Notes under the pieces: generated by a model
Told to the model about the DNA's origin: nothing
Databases searched by the model: none
The model's input: the letters and a program-made list of their open reading frames with translations, nothing else
Shown here: positions 53,843 through 62,486 of the stretch, piece after piece
Layout: each line of letters begins with the position of its first letter
Position numbering within the stretch: position 1 is the stretch's first letter
Made by a program: the position numbers and the translations under genes
Assembly: GCA_025201845.1 (NCBI GenBank)
Contig: MU603941.1
Span: 82,312 to 146,311 of the forward strand
Direction of reading: 5' to 3'
DNA from: Martensiomyces pterosporus
Taxonomy: Eukaryota; Kickxellomycota; Kickxellomycetes; Kickxellales; Kickxellaceae
DNA: 64,000 bases

Positions 53843-54321
53843 TTGAAGGCAGGGATGCAATATATGGCGTGGCGGCTAGAGCCGTGTGCTCTGCAAGCAA
53901 ATGGGGGAGAAGAGCGGGGAATGCAGCTGGAATGAAGAGCAAAGGCGGCCTTCCCACTGACGCGAAAACGCCAGGGATGGAGGAAGGCTGCGCAGCCAGA
54001 ATGAAACGCCACCAGTGTTTTCAAGGGGATGCAGGTGGCACAGGGGACATGTCCGCACGTCCTCTTGGCGCGCCAAGAGGGATGAGGGGTGCAGCAGCTG
54101 GGCGCCCAAGCACACCAGAGCGGTGATGTAACGTGTGGTTTCTGTTGCGCCAAGAACGGGCAATGCATATTTAACGTCCCCTCCTCTTCCACCCCTCACT
54201 TCCGCCGCTGCAAGCTACCTTTTTTCTCCTTCTTTACTGCCTTTTTCTTCTCTCGCCCCGCGCTTCTTCTGCTTTTTGCTTTTCTTTGTTACATTCACAC
54301 GAGCTGCCTTTCAACAAGACA
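53843..54321. promoter_or_regulatory. Divergent region between the unknown 414-residue gene and the UPF0132-like gene
   Basis: About 480 bases. It contains a perfect 20-bp palindrome (54061-54080), a TATA-like 'catatttaac' near 54167, and a CT-rich leader (54177-54300) for the plus-strand gene. Confidence 0.45.
54061..54080. repeat. Perfect 20-bp palindrome
   Basis: 'cctcttggcgcgccaagagg' equals its own reverse complement over 20 bases. It lies midway between two divergent genes and could be a dimeric factor site. Confidence 0.9.
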
Positions 54322-54771
54322 ATGTCCGGGCGTGGCTACGAAGCAGTTGGCGACGGCAACATTGGGGTCGAATCTGAGGCAATCTCGCCTTCCCACGGCA
54401 ACAGCAACATCAACGACAGCGTCGGGTACGAGACAACGATCCCCATCCACCCAAAAATCCTTGCGCCGCTGAGCTACATCCTCCCAGTCATTGCCGGCCT
54501 CATTGTCATCCTCCTTGAGCGCCGCAACACCTACGTCCGGCTCCACGCGTGGCAGTCGACGGTTCTCTCGCTTATTGTGTACATCAGCTCGGTCTTCTTC
54601 TTCTGGCTCCGCCCTGTTGCTGGACTTATCCACCTTGCCGGCTTTTTCGCTGCCATTCTGTGCATGTTCCGCGCGTGGAAGGACGCCGAGACCCTGACGT
54701 TCTTCAAGCTCGGATTCATCGGCGATTTCGCGGAGCGCCAGGTCCTTGGCACCACTGTCCTCCCCTTTTAA
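54322..54771 (+). CDS. Small multi-pass membrane protein, UPF0132/DUF4870-like
   Basis: A 149-residue protein from the ATG at 54322. A polar N-terminus is followed by three to four hydrophobic segments: 'ILAPLSYILPVIAGLIVILL', 'TVLSLIVYISSVFFFWL' and 'VAGLIHLAGFFAAILCMF'. The family signature is 'ERRNTYVRLHAWQS' after the first segment and 'FIGDFAERQV' near the C-terminus. Such proteins are found in bacteria, archaea and fungi. Function is not established; location is a membrane, probably of the endomembrane system. Confidence 0.72.
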   Translation: MSGRGYEAVGDGNIGVESEAISPSHGNSNINDSVGYETTIPIHPKILAPLSYILPVIAGLIVILLERRNTYVRLHAWQSTVLSLIVYISSVFFFWLRPVAGLIHLAGFFAAILCMFRAWKDAETLTFFKLGFIGDFAERQVLGTTVLPF

Positions 54772-55459
54772 GTGCCTTCCAGGCAGAAAGATTCGCCGGT
54801 GGTTTCTGCTATTTTCTTTTCACGTACCTACCGTTTCCACTCCTACTTACTGCAGCCCCTTTTCTCTTTCGGTGCTGCTGCTGCTTCCTTGTGTGCGCTT
54901 GTGCCAGCCGTGTTTAATAGAATGAGCGATATTCTTGCTGAAAATATGCACTTCTTGGTGCTTGATTTCGCGGCTGTTTGCGAAAGGTAGCGGAGAGCAT
55001 TCTGGAGCTCCTGCTGCGTCTCTGAGCCATGATGTTCACGAGCCGCTGTGGCCCTCCGGAAAAGCCCAGAGTTCCTGGGAAAGCGCTGCGGGTGAAACCA
55101 CAAGTGTGCATGTGACTGGTGTTTTGAAGATCTGGACAGGCTTGCGCGGGGGCGCAGGGCTGCAGAACGGCCACGCGGCACACCCGCAACCCGACACTGA
55201 GGGCCGCGCGCGTATTATGTAACGGGCCTGCCTTTTGAGTCAGTCGACAGCACACCAGCAGCCCCCGATCCTTGCTTTCGGCGTCAGTCACGGGGCCGCT
55301 CTTGCTATAAAGAGGCCATAAAAGGCGCTGCTGGGTCCAAGGAACACGCAGCCTTTTTCTTCTTGACAGCAGAGCCCATCTGACAACTCTTGGTTTATCG
55401 TCACCTACAGAAGCAGCCCCACATATAGCCCCCCTTATCTTTTGATCTCGCAGTTGCCC
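54772..55459 (+). promoter_or_regulatory. Intergenic region upstream of the amidase gene
   Basis: About 690 bases with no gene seen. A TATA box (55305-55312) and a second AT site ('ccataaaaggc', 55316) lie about 150 bases before the amidase ATG. Confidence 0.45.
55305..55312 (+). promoter_or_regulatory. TATA box (ctataaag) of the amidase gene
   Basis: A clear TATA match about 150 bases before the ATG at 55460. Confidence 0.5.
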
Positions 55460-57142
55460 ATGACAGTTCTCAGCCGCCTGGCTACCTACGTCTTTCTGCG
55501 GCCACTGCAGCTTCTCTTGTGGTCGCCGCTAAGAAGAATCGTGTATCTTTACATTCGCCTGTACAACAGGGTCCCGCAGAAGCTGCAGCTTGCCAGGAAA
55601 CTCGCAGCCAAGAGCGACACGTCCTTGGACAACTATGGCCCGGTTCAGTTGCTCTCTGCAACCGAGCTTGCCCGCAGGATCCGCTCAGGAAAGCTCTCCT
55701 CTGTGGCTGTTGTGAACACCTACATCGAGCGCATCAAGCAGGTCAACCCCTTGATCAACGCCGTCGTTGCTGACCGATTTGAAGATGCACTGGCTGAAGC
55801 ACGTCTGGTTGACCAGATGATAGCCAGCGGCGACATTCCCGACGAGTGCAGCCTTGAAAAGAAGCCGTTCCTTGGCGTGCCTGTGACCATCAAGGAGTCC
55901 AATGCTGTCAAGGGCATGCCCAACACCCACGGGCTTGCCTGGCGCAAGGACAAGTTCAGCCATGCAGGCGAGCACTCTGAAGCAGTCGGACGGCTGGTGG
56001 CCTCCGGTCTGATTGTGCTCGGTGTCACCAACATCCCTGAACTGCTGATGGCCTGGGAGAGCGACAACACGCTCTATGGCCGCTCGTTCAACCCCTATGA
56101 CTTGAGCCTAAACACGGGCGGCAGCTCTTCTGGCGAGGGAGCAATACTTGGCGCTGGCGGATCAGTCATTGGGCTTGGGTCGGACATTGGCGGCAGCATC
56201 CGTATGCCTGCATTCTTCTGCGGCGTGTTTGGCCACAAGACCACTGCTGAGTGGATCCCCAGAGACCCGCCATCAATTTTGGGACACAACAACGAGGAGG
56301 TCTATGCATGCGCTACATTCGGCCCCCTATGCCGCTACGCCGAGGACATTGCTCCATTCGTTAGTGTGCTTATTGGCCGCGAGCTTGGAGACCCCCTGGC
56401 GGTGGATCTGCGCAAGCTTCGCGTAGTCGCCGTTCCCGATGGCCTTGGGTTCCAGCCATTTGTGCCTTCGGTGCAGCCTGATATCCGCGATGCCATCGTT
56501 ACTGCTGCGAACTACCTTGGCCAGCAGGTTGTTGGACACGGCAACGTGTTCTTCAGCAAGTCCCTCACTGGATCGGATCAGGTCGTTTACTGGTACTCGC
56601 CATACATCACTACGGGCGAGGTGCCATATGCAAACAAGCTCGGAGGCGAGAATCTGCCCGCCTTTAGCGTGGCAAGGGAGCTTATTCCATTCATGTGTGG
56701 CCGGTCTGGCTTCACTGGAAATGCGTTCAATCTCATGCTGATGAATGCAATCGCAGGGAAGGCTACCCGCAGCGACATTGCGCCTTGTCTTGACAAAATG
56801 CGCGCACATGTTTATGAGCTGCTTGGCGAGAACGGCGTGCTGCTGTTCCCGCCACATCCAACAACAGCCCAGCCCCATGGCGTCTCATACTTCAACAATG
56901 TGAGTTTTATCTACACAGGCATGTTCAACATCTTGGGACTCCCTGTCACCCAGGTCCCTTTGGGCCTCAACAAGGACGGCATGCCGCTCGGTGTCCAGGT
57001 TGTTGCTCGCAAGGGCGAGGACCTGAAGGCCATTGCTGTTGCTCTGCAGCTCGAGAAGAGGTTTGGCGGCTGGATTCCCCCTCGCCGCTTCGGTGCCCCC
57101 GTTACAGAAAAGGAGGCCGAGCAGCTCTACATTCACAAGTGA
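55460..57142 (+). CDS. Fatty-acid amide hydrolase-like amidase, membrane-anchored
   Basis: A 560-residue amidase-signature enzyme. The N-terminus has a hydrophobic stretch ('TYVFLRPLQLLLW') with basic flanks that would anchor it to a membrane. Catalytic Lys145 lies in 'GVPVTIKESNA', the cis-serine S222 in 'NTGGSSSGEG', and the nucleophile S246 in 'GSDIGGSIRMP'. The spacing of the three residues is close to that of FAAH. Subsequent 'FCGVFGHKTT' and the C-terminal 'LPVTQVPLG' are typical. The expected reaction is hydrolysis of fatty-acid amides or esters, as in FAAH2 and fungal FAAH homologues. Substrate is not predictable. The frame is open six codons upstream of the chosen ATG, without another ATG. 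Confidence 0.92.
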   Translation: MTVLSRLATYVFLRPLQLLLWSPLRRIVYLYIRLYNRVPQKLQLARKLAAKSDTSLDNYGPVQLLSATELARRIRSGKLSSVAVVNTYIERIKQVNPLINAVVADRFEDALAEARLVDQMIASGDIPDECSLEKKPFLGVPVTIKESNAVKGMPNTHGLAWRKDKFSHAGEHSEAVGRLVASGLIVLGVTNIPELLMAWESDNTLYGRSFNPYDLSLNTGGSSSGEGAILGAGGSVIGLGSDIGGSIRMPAFFCGVFGHKTTAEWIPRDPPSILGHNNEEVYACATFGPLCRYAEDIAPFVSVLIGRELGDPLAVDLRKLRVVAVPDGLGFQPFVPSVQPDIRDAIVTAANYLGQQVVGHGNVFFSKSLTGSDQVVYWYSPYITTGEVPYANKLGGENLPAFSVARELIPFMCGRSGFTGNAFNLMLMNAIAGKATRSDIAPCLDKMRAHVYELLGENGVLLFPPHPTTAQPHGVSYFNNVSFIYTGMFNILGLPVTQVPLGLNKDGMPLGVQVVARKGEDLKAIAVALQLEKRFGGWIPPRRFGAPVTEKEAEQLYIHK

Positions 57143-57271
57143 CCTCTTCATTTTCCTGCAGCACACTCTGGCTTCAGATGTGCTTTTCTCTGATCTGTGT
57201 TCCATCTTATACATGTCTACACATTATTTTGAACACATGGGACCCGAAAAGTACGATGGCAGTGGGCCTGT

Positions 57272-58081
57272 CTATCTTGCATTGTGCTCGCTGCCTGCTC
57301 TGTGCTTGACCCACCCGTCTGCGCCAACAGATGTCCACATGGACTGGTTTCTTTGGCGCTCGTTTCTTGAAATGGCCCCTTTCCAGGTAACGGCGTTGTC
57401 ATAGTTGCTTGAGTGCACCAGCGTCAGTGGCGATCTCAATGGCTGCGGCCACATGTAGTCGGCACTTTCCATATCAGTGCTGCCTTTTGGTTGGCGGGCA
57501 TCCGCGTGCAGTCGCTTGAAAAGCGCCTTCCACTTTGCCACAATTCGCTTAGAGCTGTCTTGCTCGTCACGGCCACTCTTGCCACTACCAGCGGTGCTGC
57601 TGCTGTCTCTGCCTCTGCAAGCGGTGCTGCTGCTGTTTCTGCCTCTGCAAGCGGTGCTGCTGGACGTGGCTTCTGAGCAAGCGAGCGTGCAGCTAGAGTC
57701 TGATGTCGCTGTTGGATGTGAGAGCTGCTCGGACAGCGTATTCAATCTGCTGTTACTGTCACTGGGCAGTACACTACAGCTGCCATCGAGGGCATCCTCT
57801 GGTACAACCAGCGTACTAGAGTGCGCTGCATATCCATTGTACATCTCCCGTATTCTGACTGCCGGATTGGGCACTGCTTTTACGTTAGTGTGTGTAGAGT
57901 AGCCAGGTACTCTTGGTGCTGTGTGCTGTGGGAGAGTCTTGCATCTCATTTTATCCGCTGTCCCGTCTCTTAGGCGATATCCCCAAGCTGAATAGCTGGT
58001 GAACTCTGATGTCGAGGCCAAGCTGGAGGGCGCCCGCCGCGCTGGCGAGCAAAGAGATTCAGCGTAGCAGTATCCAGACAT
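57272..58081 (-). CDS. Unknown Ser-rich protein with decapeptide repeats
   Basis: A 269-residue frame from the ATG at 58079-58081. It starts with a Tyr/Ser-rich stretch, has 'RIREMYNGYAAHSSTL' in the middle, then about two and a half copies of an SSSTACRGR(N/D) decapeptide, a basic helix 'KRIVAKWKALFKRLHADARQ', and 'ADYMWPQPLRSPLTLVHSSNYDN' near the end. No family recognised. The amino-acid mix outside the repeat is ordinary and the C-terminal part looks conserved in style, so a real gene is plausible. It converges with the amidase, 130 bases apart. Confidence 0.4.
   Translation of the reverse strand: MSGYCYAESLCSPARRAPSSLASTSEFTSYSAWGYRLRDGTADKMRCKTLPQHTAPRVPGYSTHTNVKAVPNPAVRIREMYNGYAAHSSTLVVPEDALDGSCSVLPSDSNSRLNTLSEQLSHPTATSDSSCTLACSEATSSSTACRGRNSSSTACRGRDSSSTAGSGKSGRDEQDSSKRIVAKWKALFKRLHADARQPKGSTDMESADYMWPQPLRSPLTLVHSSNYDNAVTWKGAISRNERQRNQSMWTSVGADGWVKHRAGSEHNAR
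57591..57663 (-). repeat. 30-bp tandem coding repeat (SSSTACRGRD unit)
   Basis: Two full copies and a partial third of a 30-base unit ('gcggtgctgctgctgt...' on the plus strand), differing by one base, inside the unknown Ser-rich gene. Confidence 0.85.
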
Positions 58082-58773
58082 CCTCCACTCATCCGATATA
58101 TAGTATACACAAGAGCACAAACGACGAAAAGGAGGTGGATTAGACGCACAGATGTGAGAGCCAGAACAAAAGACGCCTGAAAATGCCAATTAGCCACTAG
58201 GGATGCAAAATACAGTAGAGATAGGGGAATTGGGGTCCAGGAACAGGAGGTGAGGCTAAGGTGTTATCTAATGGCTAGCCACAGCGTCAAGCGCCAGGGA
58301 ATAAAATTAAAGGCAGAATAGGCCATTGAGCAATCCTGGCCATGTCAGTGCAAGTCACAGCAAGGCGGGTGATTGAGCACACGCTCTCCCTCGCCTATTA
58401 GTTCTCCCTCACCCATTGGCAGCGAAGAGTGAGGACAGAAAGAGCCCCAACCACAATCTCCGACACGCTCCACTTCAGTTGTGGTAACCATTTTTTTCAG
58501 GTGTATAGTAATATTTCATTTCTGCTATAGCCACGTATCACCGTGGCAGACATCCATGACGTATGGTGGTTCTATTATAGAAATCCCTTTTTGCCACTTG
58601 ATGACGGCCCCGAGCTACTTTTGGCAGTGCGGCAGTTACGTAGCAATACTGAGCGGTGCACAGGGCAGTATATTAGCCGACATAGAAAAAGATGCAACGA
58701 GCATACACCGCCTATCAAAGGCAGCGTTTACTGTTGATACTAGTACTGCCTACTACCATGGCTATTGTTTTCA
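58082..58773. other. Intergenic, no gene seen
   Basis: About 690 bases between the start of the Ser-rich gene and the stop of the NRBF2-like gene. It is AT-rich in places (58200-58330, 58490-58580), and the frames there have no recognisable content. Confidence 0.4.
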
Positions 58774-59931
58774 TTATTGGTGCAACTGCTGCTGCTGCTG
58801 TAGCTGCTGTTGGCGCTTCCTTTTGGCAGAATCCTTCAGCTTTTCCCAGCGGTCTCGGTATTTGGCCATCTGCGCCTTCTGCTTCGAATTTTCGATTTGC
58901 AGTACCTGCAGCTGCGATTCAAGTTGCCGTACTTGAGCATCAGTCGCTGCTGCGTGGGTGGCTGGCGGAGCCATTGCTCGCCTTGGGCTTGGCCCCTGCT
59001 CGTGAACACGCGGCAGCGAGACCGCGTTGGCATGTCTGTGGAACTCCTCCCGGAAGTTAAGAATGCTGCTTTTCAGCATGCTGTTTTCCTGTGCTGCCGA
59101 CTCGAGAGTCCGAACTCGTTCCCTCAAGTGCATAACAAGGTCGCGCAGTCGTTGGTTCTCTGCCAAAAGCGCTGCCATGCTGGCACTGTGCTTGTCCCTG
59201 GAACTGTTGCCATTGCTGCTTCCATGGCCAGTATCTGCCGCCTGCCCTTGCAACACCCCCGCTGGTGGTGCCAGGCTCTCTACAGTATTTGTTTGCGGCG
59301 GCAGCTGCTCCGCATCTGATGTCTCGTCAACTTCGTCGAGCACTTGCAGCGGTGACATCGTTTTCGGCGTGGCTGCAGCCGATGCATACATGCTTGAGGA
59401 CTGCTCCGGGTTTGGCCCAACAAAGTAAAACGACTCCATCACGCTCCGAGTAGATGCCGAAGCATCCAGCTCTTTGTTCCCCACGCTTCTACCGCTAGGC
59501 GGTACAGTCGGCCGTGTGAATGCGGCTGGGTTAGCCAGCCAGTTCTGCATGTACTGCCAGAAATCCTCAAACTCGCGCTCTTCTTGTGCACTTGAGCCTC
59601 GGGCAGCAGTGTCGGTTGTTGAGCTGTTTGGCGCAACCTTGTCTGCAGCAGCCACTCTGCTGTCTTTCGGTGGCCCACCTGTGGTGCTGCTGGGCTCTCC
59701 AGCATCGCTGCTGTTCTGCTGCCGCTCTCCCTCACGCTCGCAGTATTCGGCCCACCGGGCATGCTTGTTTGTCAGTGATGAAATTGTCAGCGTGGCCACT
59801 GGATCAAATTCAAAGTCGTCCACTTTCCGGTACGCCTCTGACGCCTGTCTGTGCAGCTTCGCTGCCTCGTCCCAGTTCCGCTCGCTCTCTTGCCCTGCTG
59901 CCTGCCGCGCAAGTTTGTTTGCAGCTTCCAT
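58774..59931 (-). CDS. NRBF2/Atg38-like protein (MIT-type helices plus coiled coil)
   Basis: A 385-residue protein. The N-terminal about 70 residues form an MIT-like helical hairpin: 'ANKLARQAAGQESERNWDEAAKLHRQASEAYRK', then 'ISSLTNKHARWAEYCERE'. A long polar linker follows with a conserved-looking 'SVMESFYFVGPNPE'. Two coiled coils end the protein ('LLAENQRLRDLVMHLRERVRTLES', 'RQLESQLQVLQIENSKQKAQMAK'), then a Gln-rich tail. This order is that of NRBF2/Atg38, a dimeric subunit of the autophagy-specific PI3-kinase complex I. The assignment is by architecture and short matches, so another MIT-coiled-coil protein remains possible. Confidence 0.5.
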   Translation of the reverse strand: MEAANKLARQAAGQESERNWDEAAKLHRQASEAYRKVDDFEFDPVATLTISSLTNKHARWAEYCEREGERQQNSSDAGEPSSTTGGPPKDSRVAAADKVAPNSSTTDTAARGSSAQEEREFEDFWQYMQNWLANPAAFTRPTVPPSGRSVGNKELDASASTRSVMESFYFVGPNPEQSSSMYASAAATPKTMSPLQVLDEVDETSDAEQLPPQTNTVESLAPPAGVLQGQAADTGHGSSNGNSSRDKHSASMAALLAENQRLRDLVMHLRERVRTLESAAQENSMLKSSILNFREEFHRHANAVSLPRVHEQGPSPRRAMAPPATHAAATDAQVRQLESQLQVLQIENSKQKAQMAKYRDRWEKLKDSAKRKRQQQLQQQQQLHQ

Positions 59932-60079
59932 TGGGTGTATAAAGGTGCAGTGCTGCTATGTGATGTAAATAGGGTGTCGACCAGCCTGTGGGCCTTGCAA
60001 AAGCAGCAGCCCTCATGGCTGATGGCTCTAAACCCAGCTAACTCGCATGTGTGGGATGTTTCAGGTGACCCATGCTGCT

Positions 60080-60610
60080 TTATTGTTCATCGACTCGGTA
60101 CGGTAGCTTGAAGTAGCCAGCCGTGTACTGCTTATAGAAGCTGCGGCAGGGGTGTGCTGAGAGCAACGGGGAAGCCAAGTAGGCATGCCAAAACACGTAA
60201 GCGCTGCACAGCTCGCGACGAGCATCTGGAATGCCAACCCGAGTGCCAGCAAGCATATTGTCATGCACGTCATCCAGAAAACTCTTTAGGTGGCTATCGC
60301 GGCTGAACAGACGGCCAAAGGCAGGGCTGATGGCATGGGGCCAGGAGATGCTGTTGCGAATCAATGTACTGCATATGGCTACAGTGCAGCGACCCCTTTA
60401 GCGATCCGCTCCATCTTTTCTCTCGGCAGCTGAGCATGCAGCCCAGCAGCGGCAGGTCCGGGATAGATGGCTCTTTGTCGTTTCTTTTCCGGGACTCTTC
60501 TTTTGAAGGTATCGAAATCAGCGCACGGGTATGAGAACATGGATCCAAACTCTGCCAAGCTGGCCAGCAGTGGCAGGCACCCAACTTCAGACGAGTTATT
60601 AAGGTACAAA
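60080..60610 (-). pseudogene. Decayed, truncated copy of the neighbouring 7TM receptor-like gene
   Basis: From about 60411 down to 60080 the minus strand reads 'AICSTLIRNSISW', 'SPAFGRLFSRD', 'LKSFLDDVHDNMLAGTR' and 'GIPDARREL'. This aligns over 60 residues with the C-terminus of the intact gene at 60705-61655 (TM7 and tail). Upstream the frame meets a stop, although DNA similarity continues about 20 bases. Nearer 60500 a stretch in another frame ('FDTFKRRVPEKKRQR') recalls the intracellular loop after TM3, with the segments between missing. There is no start or complete 7TM. The part after 'RREL' differs from the intact gene. Confidence 0.6.
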
Positions 60611-60704
60611 TCAGTGGAAGCCTAAACGGGCGCTAGACAGAAAACGCTCAGAAATGCGGATTCCAATCGGACGTGTCACGCCACATGCGTGCATTGGCCT
60701 CTCG

Positions 60705-61655
60705 CTAGGCATCGCCATAAAAGACCTCTCTGCCGTACAGCTCGCGGCGCGCATTTGGGATCCCAAACCTGGTGCCAGCAAGCGTGTCGTCATATACGTC
60801 ATCCAAGAAACTTTTCAAGTAATCGTCGCGAGTAAACAGATGGCCAAACACAGGACTCACCGAATGCAGCCAAAAGACGCTGTTGAGCACGAACGTGTTG
60901 CAAATAGCAATGATGCAGCGACCCCAGTAGTACGCCGGCCCGTTGAATCCGACCACAGTGGCCACAAGTATCGAGTACACCGTCAGGATAGACATGATTG
61001 GAAATATCATGCGGAAAATCTTGAAATGCTTCGCCACATTCCTGACCATAAAGAAGAACACCCATCCGACGATGACGTTGCCGCCGAAATACCCGTACAC
61101 CCAAAAGACGTAGCTGTAGTTGTATTTGCAGGTCGGCATGTCCTTGTAAACAACGTGCATGACAGATAGGTTTCCTGGCAGTGCCTCGGCGAATATGCTG
61201 GTGAAGAGGGCTGGCAGGAATATGACCAACATGGGCCAGTACTCGGAGGCAAGCCCCCTGAGCGAGGGCGCCTGCCAGAGCGTGGCTGCCCTCTTTCTCT
61301 TGAACACGCGGTAGAACTGAATCATCCGGAAGTTGTGGCACGTAATAAACACTCCAATGCCGAATGTAATCAAGAACCATGAGCCCCAGAGCGTGCATGG
61401 TGCAAAGATGCCCGTGTACGAAGCCGAGCCACTGACCACGGACAGCGAGATGGCGAAGAGCATTATGCCTATGCCCACGGCAGCTGTCAGCCATGGGGTG
61501 ATGGCTTTGATGGGCGGGTACTTCCGGCACACAAGCAGGTAGGTGGATATAGGAATGTTTGTCAGCACAACAGCAATTTGAAGATAGAAGAACACATGAT
61601 CAGACGTGTTCAGCTCTGTAAACACAACGCCGTAGTCGACAGAGTTGGATGACAT
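60705..61655 (-). CDS. Seven-transmembrane receptor-like protein, unknown class
   Basis: A 316-residue protein from the ATG at 61653-61655. Seven hydrophobic segments can be counted: 'FFYLQIAVVLTNIPISTYLL', 'WLTAAVGIGIMLFAISLSVV', 'WFLITFGIGVFITCHNF', 'WPMLVIFLPALFTSIFA', 'YGYFGGNVIVGWVFFFMV', 'PIMSILTVYSILVATVVGF' and 'CIIAICNTFVLNSVFWLH'. A basic loop 'YRVFKRKRAA' follows TM3. The tail 'FTRDDYLKSFLDDVYDDTLAGTR' is acidic and short. The topology fits a G-protein-coupled receptor, but I see no motif of the known fungal classes (pheromone, cAMP, nutrient). It may belong to a lineage-specific family. Its tail may be truncated compared with relatives, since the neighbouring pseudogene has a longer end. 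Confidence 0.6.
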   Translation of the reverse strand: MSSNSVDYGVVFTELNTSDHVFFYLQIAVVLTNIPISTYLLVCRKYPPIKAITPWLTAAVGIGIMLFAISLSVVSGSASYTGIFAPCTLWGSWFLITFGIGVFITCHNFRMIQFYRVFKRKRAATLWQAPSLRGLASEYWPMLVIFLPALFTSIFAEALPGNLSVMHVVYKDMPTCKYNYSYVFWVYGYFGGNVIVGWVFFFMVRNVAKHFKIFRMIFPIMSILTVYSILVATVVGFNGPAYYWGRCIIAICNTFVLNSVFWLHSVSPVFGHLFTRDDYLKSFLDDVYDDTLAGTRFGIPNARRELYGREVFYGDA

Positions 61656-62486
61656 TTTCGCGTGTATGAGGGCTATATTGACAGCGGGAGGAGGGGTAAA
61701 TGGACAATGAAATAACAGCAACTGCAACAATAACAATAGTAATATAGATGGATGCCAGAGAGAGAACCAGAGATGAGGACATGGAAGTACAGGCGATTAG
61801 AGTTGAAATGACGCCTCATGAGAAACGGCGACTAGGGCGGCGTTTGTCAGCGACATGCGTTGGTCCTCTCTTTCTTCTCTTTCTTCTCTCCCTCTCCCTC
61901 CCCAAACAGCATGGACTGAGTTTGCATTAGCGGGCAGACGGTGCATGCTCCTCTGCTCAGATGACAAGTATTTGTTGCAGCGGGCTGCTTTCGCCAGACC
62001 TGTGCATTGAGCGCCATGCATGGATATTTAGCGCAAAACAGAATACAGAGCCGCTGCTTTAGGGACCAGATTAAAAGTTGCTGGCCACATACATGATGCA
62101 AGCAGGCGCAAGCGTGCATGAGCCTGAGCTGGATGTATATTTAGCATGCATATTTTGCTGGGAACACGGACATAGTAGCTACCACAGCGTTTGATCGCCA
62201 TGAGCTGCATATTGCATTGAGGATTCAGCAGATAGCTCCGAGTGAGCTGCCTGCCTTCTATCTTGCGGATAGCGCAGAGCCACCGGCAGTCAGCCGGTAC
62301 TAGTTCCTCAGGCCATAGAGGAGGCGGTCAGGCGCAGCACTGCAGCACAGCACTCGGCGTCCCATGCAAACGCGTTGCAAAGGCAGGCAGCAATGCCCTC
62401 GCTTTATTTCTAACATCACACTTGTTTCCAACTGCCAAATACACGACCCGCACTCTCATTTGCTGGTATGCGTAGATCTACCAAGC
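61656..62486. other. Intergenic, no gene seen
   Basis: About 830 bases between the 7TM start and the SMP-30-like stop, both on the minus strand. AT-rich runs (61720-61750, 62010-62160) and no convincing frame. Confidence 0.4.
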
